Positions 23,778 through 32,599 of a stretch of DNA of 64,000 nt are shown here, piece by piece. The stretch covers positions 310,001 through 374,000 of the forward strand of contig NZ_RKHX01000001.1 in NCBI RefSeq assembly GCF_003755175.1. The letters are read 5' to 3'. The stretch comes from Cellulomonas sp. PhB150. Lineage in GTDB: Bacteria; Actinomycetota; Actinomycetes; Actinomycetales; Cellulomonadaceae. Both the position numbers and the translations under genes were made by a program. The notes beneath the pieces are model-generated. The model saw only the letters and a list, made by a program, of their open reading frames with translations, had not been told where the DNA came from and did no database searches. The stretch's first letter is position 1; the number at the start of each line of letters is the position of its first letter.

Positions 23778-23870
23778 CCTTGTTGCGTGGCGCACAAGTC
23801 CTCAACGTTGTTGATCAGTCAACAAGCCGAGAAACTTGTGGGATCGCCAACAGTGTTCAGGACTTGTGCG
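23778..23870. promoter_or_regulatory. CTTGT half-site cluster and nested inverted repeats upstream of the SatD-like gene
   Basis: In about 95 bases the pentamer CTTGT or its complement occurs five times. TTGTTGA-TCAG-TCAACAA (around 23809-23826) is a perfect 7-base inverted repeat. An exact 12-base inverted repeat (CGCACAAGTCCT, 23791-23802 and 23859-23870) encloses it, its outer copy lying in the last codons of aroQ. The layout suggests an operator for the helix-turn-helix protein encoded just downstream. It could alternatively fold as the aroQ terminator. Confidence 0.5.
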
Positions 23871-24306
23871 TCAGTGACGCGAGGGCCAGCCGGTAGGAGT
23901 CCAGGCCGAAACCGGCGATCGTCCCCGTCGCCACCGGGCCGATGACCGACAGGTGACGGAACGACTCCCGGGCGTACGGGTTGGTGATGTGCACCTCGAC
24001 GAGCCGCAGGCCCGACTTCGTCACCTGCGCCGCGGCGTCGCGCAGCGCGTAGGAGTAGTGCGTGAACGCGGCCGGGTTCAGGACGACGTCGACGCGCGAG
24101 TCGACGGCCTCGTGCAGCCAGCCGACGAGCTCGGACTCGTCGTCGGTCTGGCGGACCTCGGCCTCGACGCCCAGCTCGTCGGCCCAGGCCTCGACCGCGG
24201 ACACGAGATCCGCGTGCGACGCCGAGCCGTAGACCTCGGGCTCACGGGAGCCGAGCCGTCCGAGGTTGGGGCCGTTGAGCACCAGCGCGCGCGTCATGGC
24301 CGTCAC
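23857..24306 (-). CDS. aroQ: 3-dehydroquinate dehydratase, type II
   Basis: AroQ dehydrates 3-dehydroquinate to 3-dehydroshikimate in the shikimate pathway. The 149-residue protein has LNGPNLGRLGSREPEVYG near residue 10 with the active-site Arg and Tyr, LNPAAFTHYSYALRDA near 78 (more often NPGAYTHTS), and VHITNPYARESFRH near 104 with the catalytic His. The GTG at 24304-24306 has AGGGG about 6 bases upstream; the ATG three codons later (24297) is an alternative. It follows aroB by 9 bases. Confidence 0.94.
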   Translation of the reverse strand: MTAMTRALVLNGPNLGRLGSREPEVYGSASHADLVSAVEAWADELGVEAEVRQTDDESELVGWLHEAVDSRVDVVLNPAAFTHYSYALRDAAAQVTKSGLRLVEVHITNPYARESFRHLSVIGPVATGTIAGFGLDSYRLALASLTHKS

Positions 24307-24315
24307 GATAGGCCC

Positions 24316-25428
24316 CTAGAGCGCGATCGCCGTGGACGTCTCGTCGCGGCTGATTTCCGCGTACGCCGCGATCAGCAGCGTCGGGTCCGGTCCCTCGAGC
24401 CGCACGGGCTTGCCGATGTCCTCGAGCACCACGAACCGCAGCAGGTCGCCGCGCGTCTTCTTGTCGCGGCGCATCGCGGTCAGCAGCCGCTCCCACCGGT
24501 CGCTCCGGTACGTCACGGGCAGCCCGAGCGAGGTGAGGATCGAGCGGTGCCGGTCGACGACCTCGTCGGGCAGCCGCCCCGCCAGCCGCGCGAGCTCGGC
24601 CACGTAGACCATGCCCACGGAGACCGCCGCGCCGTGCCGCCACTGGTAGCGCTCGACGTTCTCGATCGCGTGCGCGAAGGTGTGGCCGTAGTTGAGGATC
24701 TCGCGCAGGCCCGCCTCCTTGAGGTCCTCCCCCACGACGCGCGCCTTGACCGCGACGGCCCGCTCGACGAGCTCCGCGAGCACGGGTGACGTCGAGGCCG
24801 CGACGGGGTCCGTGAGGACCTCCACGTTCGCCTCGACGAGCTCGAGGATCCGCGGGTCGGCGATGAACCCGCACTTGACGACCTCGGCCAGGCCCGCGAC
24901 GAAGTCGTGCTTCGGCATCGAGGCGAGAGCGGCCAGGTCGCACAGGACGCCCGCCGGCGGGTGGAACGCCCCGACGAGGTTCTTGCCCTCGGCCGTGTTG
25001 ATCCCGGTCTTGCCGCCGACGGCCGCGTCGACCATCGCCAGCAGCGTCGTCGGGACCTGCACGACCTTGATCCCCCGCAGCCACGTCGCCGCGACGAACC
25101 CGCCGAGGTCGGTCGTCGCGCCGCCCCCGACCGCCACGACCGCGTCGCTGCGCGTGAAGTCCGCCTGGCCGAGCACTCCCCACAGGAACGCGGCCACCTG
25201 CGCGGTCTTGGCCTCCTCGGCGTCCGGCACCTCGGCGCCGAAGGCCTCGTACCCGGCCTTCCTCAGGTCGTCGATGACCGTGTCGGCCGTCGTCGCCAGG
25301 GCCGCGGGGTGCACGACCAGCACACGCTTCGCCTCCGGCCCGATCATCGACGGCAGCTCGCCGAGCAGGTGGTGCCCGATGAGCACGTCGTAGGGCTGGG
25401 CGCCGTCCACGGTGACCGTCGTCGTCAT
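24316..25428 (-). CDS. aroB: 3-dehydroquinate synthase
   Basis: AroB converts DAHP to 3-dehydroquinate using NAD and a divalent metal. The 370-residue protein has VVAVGGGATTDLGGFVAATW near residue 95, PTTLLAMVDAAVGGKTG near 120, and the metal-binding region NYGHTFAHAIE near 250. The ATG at 25426-25428 overlaps the aroK stop (ATGA); the longer upstream frame lies within aroK and was rejected. It is the second gene of aroK-aroB-aroQ. Confidence 0.96.
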   Translation of the reverse strand: MTTTVTVDGAQPYDVLIGHHLLGELPSMIGPEAKRVLVVHPAALATTADTVIDDLRKAGYEAFGAEVPDAEEAKTAQVAAFLWGVLGQADFTRSDAVVAVGGGATTDLGGFVAATWLRGIKVVQVPTTLLAMVDAAVGGKTGINTAEGKNLVGAFHPPAGVLCDLAALASMPKHDFVAGLAEVVKCGFIADPRILELVEANVEVLTDPVAASTSPVLAELVERAVAVKARVVGEDLKEAGLREILNYGHTFAHAIENVERYQWRHGAAVSVGMVYVAELARLAGRLPDEVVDRHRSILTSLGLPVTYRSDRWERLLTAMRRDKKTRGDLLRFVVLEDIGKPVRLEGPDPTLLIAAYAEISRDETSTAIAL

Positions 25429-25988
25429 GCCTCGTCCTCCACGGCTGCCTGCCGCAGCGCGGCCAGCTCGGTCTCGATGTGCTCGGCCACGTCGGCCGGG
25501 CGCAGGTGGTCGGTCAGGATCGTGAGCGTGGCGAGGCGCTCGTAGATAGGCCTTCTGGCTTCCATCAGTGCCTGCCACTGTGCGCGCGGGTTGCCGAGCA
25601 GGAGCGGGCGGGCCTGGTTGAACCCGACGCGGGGTGCCGCGTGGGTGAGGGTGACGTCGAGGAAGACCACGACACCGCCGTGCTCTGCGTAGGTAGCCAG
25701 GGCGGCCTGGGTGCGCTCGTCGAGGATCGCGCCGCCGCCGAGGGCCAGGACGCCGTCGTGCTCGTCGATCGCCCTGGCGACCGCCGCGTGCTCGAGCCCG
25801 CGGAAGTGCGGCTCGCCGTCGTCGACGAAGATCTCGGCGATGGGCTTGCCCGCAACGGTCTCGACGTCGGTGTCGGTGTCGCGGATGCCGAGCTGCCAGC
25901 GCTCGGCCAGCGCGGCCGCGACCGTGGACTTGCCGGCACCCGGTGGGCCGACGAGGACGATGCGGGGGGCGGTGGTCGGCTCTGGCAC
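25425..25988 (-). CDS. aroK: Shikimate kinase
   Basis: AroK phosphorylates shikimate. The 187-residue P-loop kinase has GPPGAGKSTVAAALAER near residue 14, the shikimate-binding DTDTDVE near 36, FRGLEH near 60 and the GGG motif LALGGGAIL near 82. The GTG start has no Shine-Dalgarno; TAACCT lies 6 bases upstream, so the aroKBQ message may be leaderless. In related genomes aroC is directly upstream; here the divergent FN3 gene separates them. Confidence 0.96.
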   Translation of the reverse strand: MPEPTTAPRIVLVGPPGAGKSTVAAALAERWQLGIRDTDTDVETVAGKPIAEIFVDDGEPHFRGLEHAAVARAIDEHDGVLALGGGAILDERTQAALATYAEHGGVVVFLDVTLTHAAPRVGFNQARPLLLGNPRAQWQALMEARRPIYERLATLTILTDHLRPADVAEHIETELAALRQAAVEDEA

Positions 25989-25994
25989 GGATCG

Positions 25995-26000
25995 AGGTTA
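25995..26000 (-). promoter_or_regulatory. Candidate -10 box of a leaderless aroK promoter
   Basis: TAACCT on the minus strand, 6 bases before the aroK GTG and without a ribosome site between. Because the neighbour is divergent, aroK needs its own promoter, which supports the call. The -35 region is weak. Confidence 0.4.
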
Positions 26001-26161
26001 GTGCCGACCGGCGTCTCGGCCTGCCATCGCCCGCGGATCGGTCGTCGCACCAACAGCCAGGGCCGATCGGGTGAACGGTGACGTCTGCTTCGTCCGTTGC
26101 TCAGGCCACCTGCCTCGGATGCCGAGAACCGAGGGAGCCGAACACTGTCTGAGGAGATCCC

Positions 26162-29100
26162 GTGTCGTTGCGCAGTCGCCTTGTTGCCGTCGCTGTGACC
26201 GTTGCCCTCGCGGGCACGCCCGTGCTGGTCGGATCGCCGGCGTCCGCCGTACCCCCGGTGATCGCCTCGATCGACGCCGCTGCGACCAAGACCGGCGAGA
26301 CCGGTGACCTGGTCCTCGCGTGGCACCAGGTGACCGGCGCGACGACCTACCGCGTCGAGATCGCCGACGCCCCCTCGTTCAGCCCCGCGAACATCCTCGT
26401 CACCCAGACCACGGCCGCGCTGCGCTGGGTCCCGACCACACCGCTGTGGGGCACGACCGGTGAGCGTGACCTGTACTGGCGGGTCGTCCCCGACGGCGTC
26501 GGGGCGAACTCCGCGGACGCGACCGTCAACGCGTTCTTCCGTGGCGCGGCGCCGGTGCCGACGATCACCAGCCCGACGGCAGCGCAGGTCGTGAGCTACC
26601 CGCAGCCGGTCACGTTCCGTTGGGCCGCAGCGCGGGGAGCCAGCAGCTACACGGTGACCTACGGTCTGGACGGGAGCGCGACGCCGACCGTCGTGACCGG
26701 ACTCCTCGGGACGAGCTACACCCCCGCTGCCGCACTGCCGAACGGCAGCTACACCGTGAGCGTGCGGGCGTCGTTCCCCACACCCACCTATGCCGGCGAG
26801 TACAGCGGCGGGACGTCCGACTCCCAGACGTTCAGCGTCGCCTGGAGCGACTCGGCCCCGACACTGACCTCCCCCGCCGACCACACGGTGGCCAACGACC
26901 TCGAGTTCACCTGGGCCCCGGTCACCGGGGCGGCGAAGTACCTCGTCGAGATCGCGCGCGACGACAGCTTCACGGCGGACAACATGGTGCTCACGAGCGA
27001 GGTCCCCGGGACGACGTTCATCCCGACGAACGTCCTGCCGAGCACGACGTACTTCTGGCGCGTGAGCGCCTACACCGTCAACGGTGAGAGCAGCGGCACC
27101 TCGGCACCGTGGCAGGTCCGCAAGATCATGAGCGACGACGACGAGTCCGTCCCTCCCGCGGACTCGACGACATTCACCCCGAGCTTCACCAACATCGGCA
27201 CGTCCTCGGCGAACGCCACGGTCCTGGACTACGACTCGTTCAAGCTCACGTGGACCCCGGTCCCCCGCGCCACGTACTACCACGTCGTGGTCAACCGCAA
27301 CGGCCAGAACCCGATCTCGTGCAACACCGCCTCGACCGAGGCGACGATCGTCGCCTCGGCCACCGCGACCGGGAACAACACGACCGCGCTCTCCGGGTCC
27401 TCGGACTGCTTGTGGAACACCAACCAGGCGATGCGGATCCAGCCGAACAACGACGTGTACATCGCCACCGTCCAGGCCGTGAACATGTCGGCATCGAGCG
27501 CCAAGGCGTTCGGCTCGTCGGACCCCGACGACGCCGACGTCGTCCCCACCGCCGAGTCGGCACCGCACTACTTCCGCATCGCGCCCGGCACCGCGACCGA
27601 GACCGTCGATGCCGTCGTGGTGAACCCGATCCCGGCGAGCACGACCGAGGTCGCACCGACCCTCTCGTGGCAGCCGGTCAGTGGCGCCGACGCCTACATC
27701 GTCACGTTCTACGCCGACACCGCGCGCTCCTCCAAGATCGGCGAGATCCGCACGACGACGCCGCTGGTGAGGCCGACCGGAGTCTTCGTCCGCAACCTGA
27801 CGACGACCGATTCCTACGTCGCCGTCGTCCGCGCGGCCACCGGTTCGACCTCGTCCTCCGGGCCCTCGTCCTGGTTGTACCTGACGGACGTCGGCGAGGG
27901 TGTGATCTCGTGGCGTCGCACCGGCGACACCCCGCCCGCGGGAACCGTCGACTACCGGGGCGGTACCGCGGTCCTGCAGATGACCCCGACCGCGAAGACC
28001 GCGCTGAGCGGCGCGAACCGTGGGTACGCCGTCAACATCTACCCGCAGGGCTCCGACACCAAGGTCGCCGCTCCGCTCAAGGTCGACCAGCCGAGCACGG
28101 TCGCCGCGTCGAAGTTCACGACGTCGGCGTCGACCTTCAAGGCCACCTCGCTCCCGGCCGGAAACTACACGTTCACCTGGTCGGTGCTCGACCCGTCGGG
28201 CAACGCCGGCGAGGAGTCGCCGAAGGTGCCCTTCTCCGTCGGACGCTCGAGCGCGACGTCGCTGACCTCCGTCGTCGACGGCAACGGCACGGCGGCCACC
28301 CTGACGTGGCTCAACGGCGACGCAGCGCGCAAGTACTCCGTGTCGTTCGGCAAGGAGGGTGCGACGCCCACCAAGTACGCCGTCACGACGCGCGGCATCA
28401 CGGTCCAGAACCTCACGCCGGGTATCACCTACGCCTGGTCGGTCACGTCGGAGGACAAGGACGGGAACGTCTCCACGGCGTCACCGACGGCGACCTTCTC
28501 GATCGCTCAGCGTGTCGTGACCCTGGCGAGCGACACGCTGACAGCCGTGCCCGCGCGGACGGCCACCATCTCGTGGTCCCCGGTCACCGGCGCATCCCGG
28601 TACCTCGTCCGGGTGGCGGAGACGACCAAGGGCCTGACGAGCGCCACTGCGGTCGAGACGACGTCGCTCAGCTACGTGCCGACGGTCGCCCTCAAGTACG
28701 GGACGCCGTACGCCTTCGACGTGCGCGCCGTGCCCGAGACGCTGCTGAAGTCGTCGACCCGGCCCGTCATCGCGGCGACGCCCACACTGGGACAGCTGAC
28801 CGTGGTCACCGCGCCGGGCGCTCCGATCTCGATCGGCACGTCGGTCGTCGCCCAGACCATCTCGGTCTCCTGGACGGCCCCGACCGGAGCGGCCCAGGGC
28901 AGCGCCGAGACGCCCGGGCACACCGTGCGCTACCGCATCGTCCGGACTGACGGGCTCGAGAACGCCTGGACGACGGTCGTCGTGGGATCTGCGGTCACGC
29001 GCAAGCTGTCCGGCCTCAAGGCAGGCACGAGCTACGAGATCCAGGTGGCCGCCGGGAACTCGCAGGGCCAGGGTCCGTGGAGTCGCTCCGTGACGGCGAA

Positions 29101-29692
29101 GACGGCCGACACGACCCCGAAGGCACCGAAGCTGACGTCCCTGAGCCGGGGCGACCGCACCGCGCTCGCCCGCTGGTCGGCTCCGACGGACGGCGGTTCG
29201 CGGCCGATCACCGGGTACCTGCTGCAGAAGCGGTCGTACGCCTCCGGCAAGTGGTCCGGCTGGACGTCGGCGGGCTCCGCCGTCGCGACATCACGCTCGC
29301 TCACCGTGACGAGCCTCGTCAACGGCCTCAAGTACGAGGTCCGCGTCTCCGCGAAGTCGGCGGCCGGTGCCGGTGCCTGGTCCACCGGAGCTCTGGTCAC
29401 CCCCGCAGGCAAGCCCAAGGCTCCGACGTCGGTCAAGGTCAGCGCCGCCAAGTCGAAGACGAAGGTGAGCTGGGCCAAGGCCGTCTCCAACGGTTCTTCC
29501 ATCACGTCGTACAAGGTTCAGTCCTCGACCAACGGCACGAAGTGGACGACGATCAAGACGGTCAAGTCCACGGCGACGAGCTATACGTGGACCAAGGCGA
29601 AGAAGGGCAAGAAGTACTACTTCCGTGTCCTGGCGACCAACGCCCTAGGGACGTCGACTCCTAGCGCCAAGGTGAAGGTCGTCGCGAAGTAG
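26162..29692 (+). CDS. Large secreted protein of fibronectin type III-like repeats
   Basis: A 1176-residue protein with a Sec signal peptide (LRSRLVAVAVTVALAGTPVL, cleavage likely near ASA-VPP at residue 30). The rest is about ten FN3-like beta domains, each recognisable by a Y-x-V strand such as TTYRVEIAD, AKYLVEIARD, DAYIVTFYA, SRYLVRVAE and TSYKVQSST. I find no catalytic domain, LPxTG motif or membrane anchor; the last 90 residues are Lys-rich. GAGGAG lies 5 bases before the GTG start. It is a single plus-strand gene between aroK and aroC with its own terminator. It may be a wall-associated adhesin or matrix protein; the function is unknown. Confidence 0.88.
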   Translation: MSLRSRLVAVAVTVALAGTPVLVGSPASAVPPVIASIDAAATKTGETGDLVLAWHQVTGATTYRVEIADAPSFSPANILVTQTTAALRWVPTTPLWGTTGERDLYWRVVPDGVGANSADATVNAFFRGAAPVPTITSPTAAQVVSYPQPVTFRWAAARGASSYTVTYGLDGSATPTVVTGLLGTSYTPAAALPNGSYTVSVRASFPTPTYAGEYSGGTSDSQTFSVAWSDSAPTLTSPADHTVANDLEFTWAPVTGAAKYLVEIARDDSFTADNMVLTSEVPGTTFIPTNVLPSTTYFWRVSAYTVNGESSGTSAPWQVRKIMSDDDESVPPADSTTFTPSFTNIGTSSANATVLDYDSFKLTWTPVPRATYYHVVVNRNGQNPISCNTASTEATIVASATATGNNTTALSGSSDCLWNTNQAMRIQPNNDVYIATVQAVNMSASSAKAFGSSDPDDADVVPTAESAPHYFRIAPGTATETVDAVVVNPIPASTTEVAPTLSWQPVSGADAYIVTFYADTARSSKIGEIRTTTPLVRPTGVFVRNLTTTDSYVAVVRAATGSTSSSGPSSWLYLTDVGEGVISWRRTGDTPPAGTVDYRGGTAVLQMTPTAKTALSGANRGYAVNIYPQGSDTKVAAPLKVDQPSTVAASKFTTSASTFKATSLPAGNYTFTWSVLDPSGNAGEESPKVPFSVGRSSATSLTSVVDGNGTAATLTWLNGDAARKYSVSFGKEGATPTKYAVTTRGITVQNLTPGITYAWSVTSEDKDGNVSTASPTATFSIAQRVVTLASDTLTAVPARTATISWSPVTGASRYLVRVAETTKGLTSATAVETTSLSYVPTVALKYGTPYAFDVRAVPETLLKSSTRPVIAATPTLGQLTVVTAPGAPISIGTSVVAQTISVSWTAPTGAAQGSAETPGHTVRYRIVRTDGLENAWTTVVVGSAVTRKLSGLKAGTSYEIQVAAGNSQGQGPWSRSVTAKTADTTPKAPKLTSLSRGDRTALARWSAPTDGGSRPITGYLLQKRSYASGKWSGWTSAGSAVATSRSLTVTSLVNGLKYEVRVSAKSAAGAGAWSTGALVTPAGKPKAPTSVKVSAAKSKTKVSWAKAVSNGSSITSYKVQSSTNGTKWTTIKTVKSTATSYTWTKAKKGKKYYFRVLATNALGTSTPSAKVKVVAK

Positions 29693-29703
29693 CGACGCAC
29701 GAG

Positions 29704-29738
29704 GAAAGGGGCCGGCCCAGGCAGGGTCGGCCCCTTTC
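29704..29738. terminator. Bidirectional terminator between the FN3 gene and aroC
   Basis: A 15-base stem (one mismatch) with a 5-base loop between convergent genes; arms gaaaggggccggccc and gggtcggcccctttc. It lies 11 bases after the FN3 stop and 15 bases after the aroC stop. Confidence 0.85.
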
Positions 29739-29753
29739 TTGTGCGTGCGTGCG

Positions 29754-30944
29754 TCAGCGCTGGAGCTCCGGGATCGCGTCGACGTAGGCGGCCAGGTTGC
29801 GTCGCACCTCGTCGAGCGAGTCTCCCCCGGTCTTCTCGAGCAGGACCTCGGCGAGGACGAGCGCCACCATCGCCTCGGCGACGACCGCGGCAGGAGGGAC
29901 CGCGCAGACGTCGGAACGCTGGTGCTGCGCGCGCGCTGCCTCTCCGCTCGCAGTGTCGACCGTCGCCAGCGCACGGGGGACGGTCGAGATCGGCTTCATC
30001 GCCGCGCGGACTCGCAGGACCTCGCCGTTGGACATGCCTCCTTCGACGCCCCCCGCCCGGTTCGTCGCACGCTCGATCCGGCCGTCGGCCGCTCTCGTCA
30101 TCTCGTCGTGGGCGGCGGATCCACGCCGCGTGGCCGTGCGGAACCCGTCTCCGACCTCCACGCCCTTGATCGCCTGGATGCCCATCAGCGCAGACGCGAG
30201 CCGCGCGTCGAGGCGACGGTCTGCGTGGACGTACGACCCCAGTCCGGACGGCACGCCGTAGGCGAGCACCTCGACGACTCCCCCGAGCGTGTCGCCGTCC
30301 TTGTGGCACTCGTCGATCTCGGCGACCATTGCGGCCGACGTCTCGGCGTGGAAGCAGCGCACGGGGTCGGCGTCGAGGGCCGTCACGTCCGCCGCGGTCG
30401 GCAGGTCGGCGCGCTCTGGGACGGCGACGGGCCCGATGCCCACGACGTGCGAGACGAGCTCGATCCCCGCGGCCTGCCGCAGCAGGTGCGCCGCCACCGT
30501 CCCGAGGGCCACGCGGGTGGCCGTCTCGCGAGCCGACGCCCGCTCGAGCACCGGGCGGGCGTCGGCGAACCCGTACTTGCGCATGCCGACGAGGTCCGCG
30601 TGCCCGGGCCGCGGCCGGGTCAGTGGCGCGTTGCGCGCGCGCAGGAGGACGTCGGGGTCGTCGACCGGGTCGGCCGACATGACCTCGACCCACTTGGGCC
30701 ACTCCGTGTTGCCGATCTCGATCGCGACGGGGCCACCTTGCGTAAGTCCGTGTCGCACGCCCGCCAGGAGGCGCACCTCGTCCTGCTCGAACTTCATCCG
30801 GGCGCCGCGCCCGTAGCCGAGGCGGCGGCGGGCCAAGGCGTCCTGCACAGCGGAGGTCGTCACCTCCACGCCGGCGGGAAGGCCCTCGATGATCCCGACG
30901 AGAGCGGGGCCGTGCGACTCACCCGATGTCAACCAACGAAGCAT
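29754..30944 (-). CDS. aroC: Chorismate synthase
   Basis: AroC forms chorismate from EPSP using reduced FMN. The 396-residue protein begins [18 protein letters not shown], the first family signature; [14 protein letters not shown] near residue 115 and [13 protein letters not shown] near 330 are the others, with the two active-site histidines present. Its upstream neighbour is the pilus operon, separated by a terminator hairpin, and downstream it meets the FN3 gene head-on. It is therefore cut off from aroE and aroK, with which it normally clusters. Confidence 0.97.
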   Translation of the reverse strand: MLRWLTSGESHGPALVGIIEGLPAGVEVTTSAVQDALARRRLGYGRGARMKFEQDEVRLLAGVRHGLTQGGPVAIEIGNTEWPKWVEVMSADPVDDPDVLLRARNAPLTRPRPGHADLVGMRKYGFADARPVLERASARETATRVALGTVAAHLLRQAAGIELVSHVVGIGPVAVPERADLPTAADVTALDADPVRCFHAETSAAMVAEIDECHKDGDTLGGVVEVLAYGVPSGLGSYVHADRRLDARLASALMGIQAIKGVEVGDGFRTATRRGSAAHDEMTRAADGRIERATNRAGGVEGGMSNGEVLRVRAAMKPISTVPRALATVDTASGEAARAQHQRSDVCAVPPAAVVAEAMVALVLAEVLLEKTGGDSLDEVRRNLAAYVDAIPELQR

Positions 30945-31001
30945 GTGCAGGATCTTCCCACGAGCGCGCGGAGCGTCCGCCTCGCGGTCCGCTCGATGGA
31001 C

Positions 31002-31047
31002 GTGACGAGAGGGGCGGCTCCCGCACAGGAGCCACCCCTCTCGTCAC
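31002..31047 (-). terminator. Terminator of the pilus operon
   Basis: A 20-base stem with one G-T-type mismatch (arms gtgacgagaggggcggctcc and its partner) and a 6-base loop starts 5 bases after the pilO stop. It should isolate aroC from pilus transcription. Confidence 0.85.
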
Positions 31048-31052
31048 AGCGT

Positions 31053-31886
31053 TCAGTTGCCGGGTTCCTTCTCGCCCTCCACGGGGACCAGCGGGTTCGC
31101 GTCGGCGTCGGGCTTCGGGAGCTTCGGGGCGTCCTCACCCTCCTCCGCGTCCTCGGCAGCGACGGCGGTGGCGTCGGGCAGGACCCACAGGTAGCCACCC
31201 ACGAGGAGCTCGAGGTCGCCGACCTCGGTCGCGGGCACCCCACCGTTCGCCTCCGTCTTGTTCTGACCCGTGCCTGCGAAGGACTGGACCAGGAGGAGCC
31301 GCTTGGTGTGCTGCGCGCCGTCGAGGAAGGCGAGGACGTCCTCGTAGGTGCCCACGGCCGTGAAGGTGACCGGAATGGCCGAGAAGCCGGCGGGAGCCGT
31401 GGGCGCCTTCGGAGCCGTCGTCGCTCCGGGAGCTGCGCCGGCGCTGGCCGACGGGCTCGGGCTCGGCGCCGCACTCGGCTGCACCTCGGTCGAGGCCGCC
31501 TGCCCTGCTGCCGGGGCGGCAGCCGTCGCGTCGAACATGACGGCTTGGCCGGGCTGGGTCGTGACGTTGATGAGCGTCACCTCGTTCTTCTCGGCCACGG
31601 CGTCGAGCTGGAGGAGGTAGCTGCTCAGCTCGGCCGTCGTCGGGATCTGCTTCTGCAGCGTCTTGAGGTCAGCCTTGTACTCGTCCAGGTTCGCGAAGTC
31701 TGCCTTCAGCTTGTCGAGCTTGAGCTGGAGCGCGTCGTTGGCCACCACGGTGGTGGCCGTCTGGGCCCGGGTCTCGGCCGCCTGCGCCCGCACGGGTGCG
31801 ACCAAGAGGAACCAGGTCATGGCGAGAAGCACGATCGCGAGGAACGCGGTCCCCGCGATCCACGTGTTCTTCTTGGCGCCCTGCAT
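31053..31886 (-). CDS. pilO: PilO-like type IV pilus inner-membrane protein
   Basis: A 277-residue bitopic protein with a short cytoplasmic N terminus, one membrane helix (AGTAFLAIVLLAMTWFLLVAP, about 11-31), a coiled-coil segment (LKLDKLKADFANLDEYKADLK) and an extracytoplasmic domain. A Pro/Ala/Ser-rich linker (about 125-165) splits the domain and the tail is acidic. In other systems PilN and PilO form the alignment complex that links the pilus machine to PilM. The ATG overlaps the pilN stop by one base (TGATG). Identity rests on position and topology more than on sequence. Confidence 0.8.
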   Translation of the reverse strand: MQGAKKNTWIAGTAFLAIVLLAMTWFLLVAPVRAQAAETRAQTATTVVANDALQLKLDKLKADFANLDEYKADLKTLQKQIPTTAELSSYLLQLDAVAEKNEVTLINVTTQPGQAVMFDATAAAPAAGQAASTEVQPSAAPSPSPSASAGAAPGATTAPKAPTAPAGFSAIPVTFTAVGTYEDVLAFLDGAQHTKRLLLVQSFAGTGQNKTEANGGVPATEVGDLELLVGGYLWVLPDATAVAAEDAEEGEDAPKLPKPDADANPLVPVEGEKEPGN

Positions 31887-32599
31887 CACTTGCCTCCGTC
31901 GGTGTCGACGGGCTGGAACCGGTCGGAGAACGCTCCGGCCCGGACCTGCACGCTGCCGTCGATCTTGTAGTAGATGCCGAACTCGGGATCGGAGTCGACG
32001 ACCGCCGCGGTCACCCACGCGTCACCCAGACCAGGGATCGAGTTGAGCTCGTCGATGAGAGCAGCCGTGTCGGGCAGTGAGAGCGAACGCCCGGTCAGCG
32101 TGATCTCACCGACCCGAGCACTCTGCAACACGTTTGCCGGTGCTGCGAGGGGCGTCATGGGCGTCGCACCGCTCATCGAGATGGTGTCGAGCGAGACTCC
32201 CTCCGGGAGCACGGCTGCGATCGCGTCGAGGTACGACTTCCACAGCACGTCCGTCGACATGGCGATCGTCCGGGTCGAGCTGGTGACGTCCAGCTGGTTC
32301 AGCACGCGCGGTACCTCCGCATACTTCGCCTGCTCGAGCGTGAGGCGTGCTGTCTCCGACTGGGCGTCCATGAGCTCGTCGTCGGCCGCCTGCGACTGGG
32401 CAACGTTCACGACGTAGAGCAGACCGCACAGCGCGAGCGTCACGACGAGAGCGATGACGAGCCATCGCTTGATGCTCCGGAGCCCACGGGCGGCCCGCAC
32501 CTCCGGCGGCAGCAGGTTGACCTGCGGCAGGCCGACGACGATCGACGCCGACGGCTTGCCGGTCTTGGGCTTGGCGAGACGGTCGGTGAGGGCGGTCAT
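31886..32599 (-). CDS. pilN: PilN-like type IV pilus inner-membrane protein
   Basis: A 237-residue bitopic protein. The cytoplasmic N terminus holds QVNLLPPEVRAAR near residue 27, the PilN motif that docks into PilM. One membrane helix follows (WLVIALVVTLALCGLLYVV, about 47-65), then a coiled coil and a small alpha/beta domain. The ATG overlaps the pilM stop (ATGA). It partners with PilO and PilM in the assembly platform. Confidence 0.88.
   Translation of the reverse strand: MTALTDRLAKPKTGKPSASIVVGLPQVNLLPPEVRAARGLRSIKRWLVIALVVTLALCGLLYVVNVAQSQAADDELMDAQSETARLTLEQAKYAEVPRVLNQLDVTSSTRTIAMSTDVLWKSYLDAIAAVLPEGVSLDTISMSGATPMTPLAAPANVLQSARVGEITLTGRSLSLPDTAALIDELNSIPGLGDAWVTAAVVDSDPEFGIYYKIDGSVQVRAGAFSDRFQPVDTDGGK

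Noticed and set aside
27109..28950. 613-codon plus-strand frame within the FN3 gene
   Set aside because: Out-of-frame shadow; the FN3 frame has a signal peptide, ribosome site and repeating domains.
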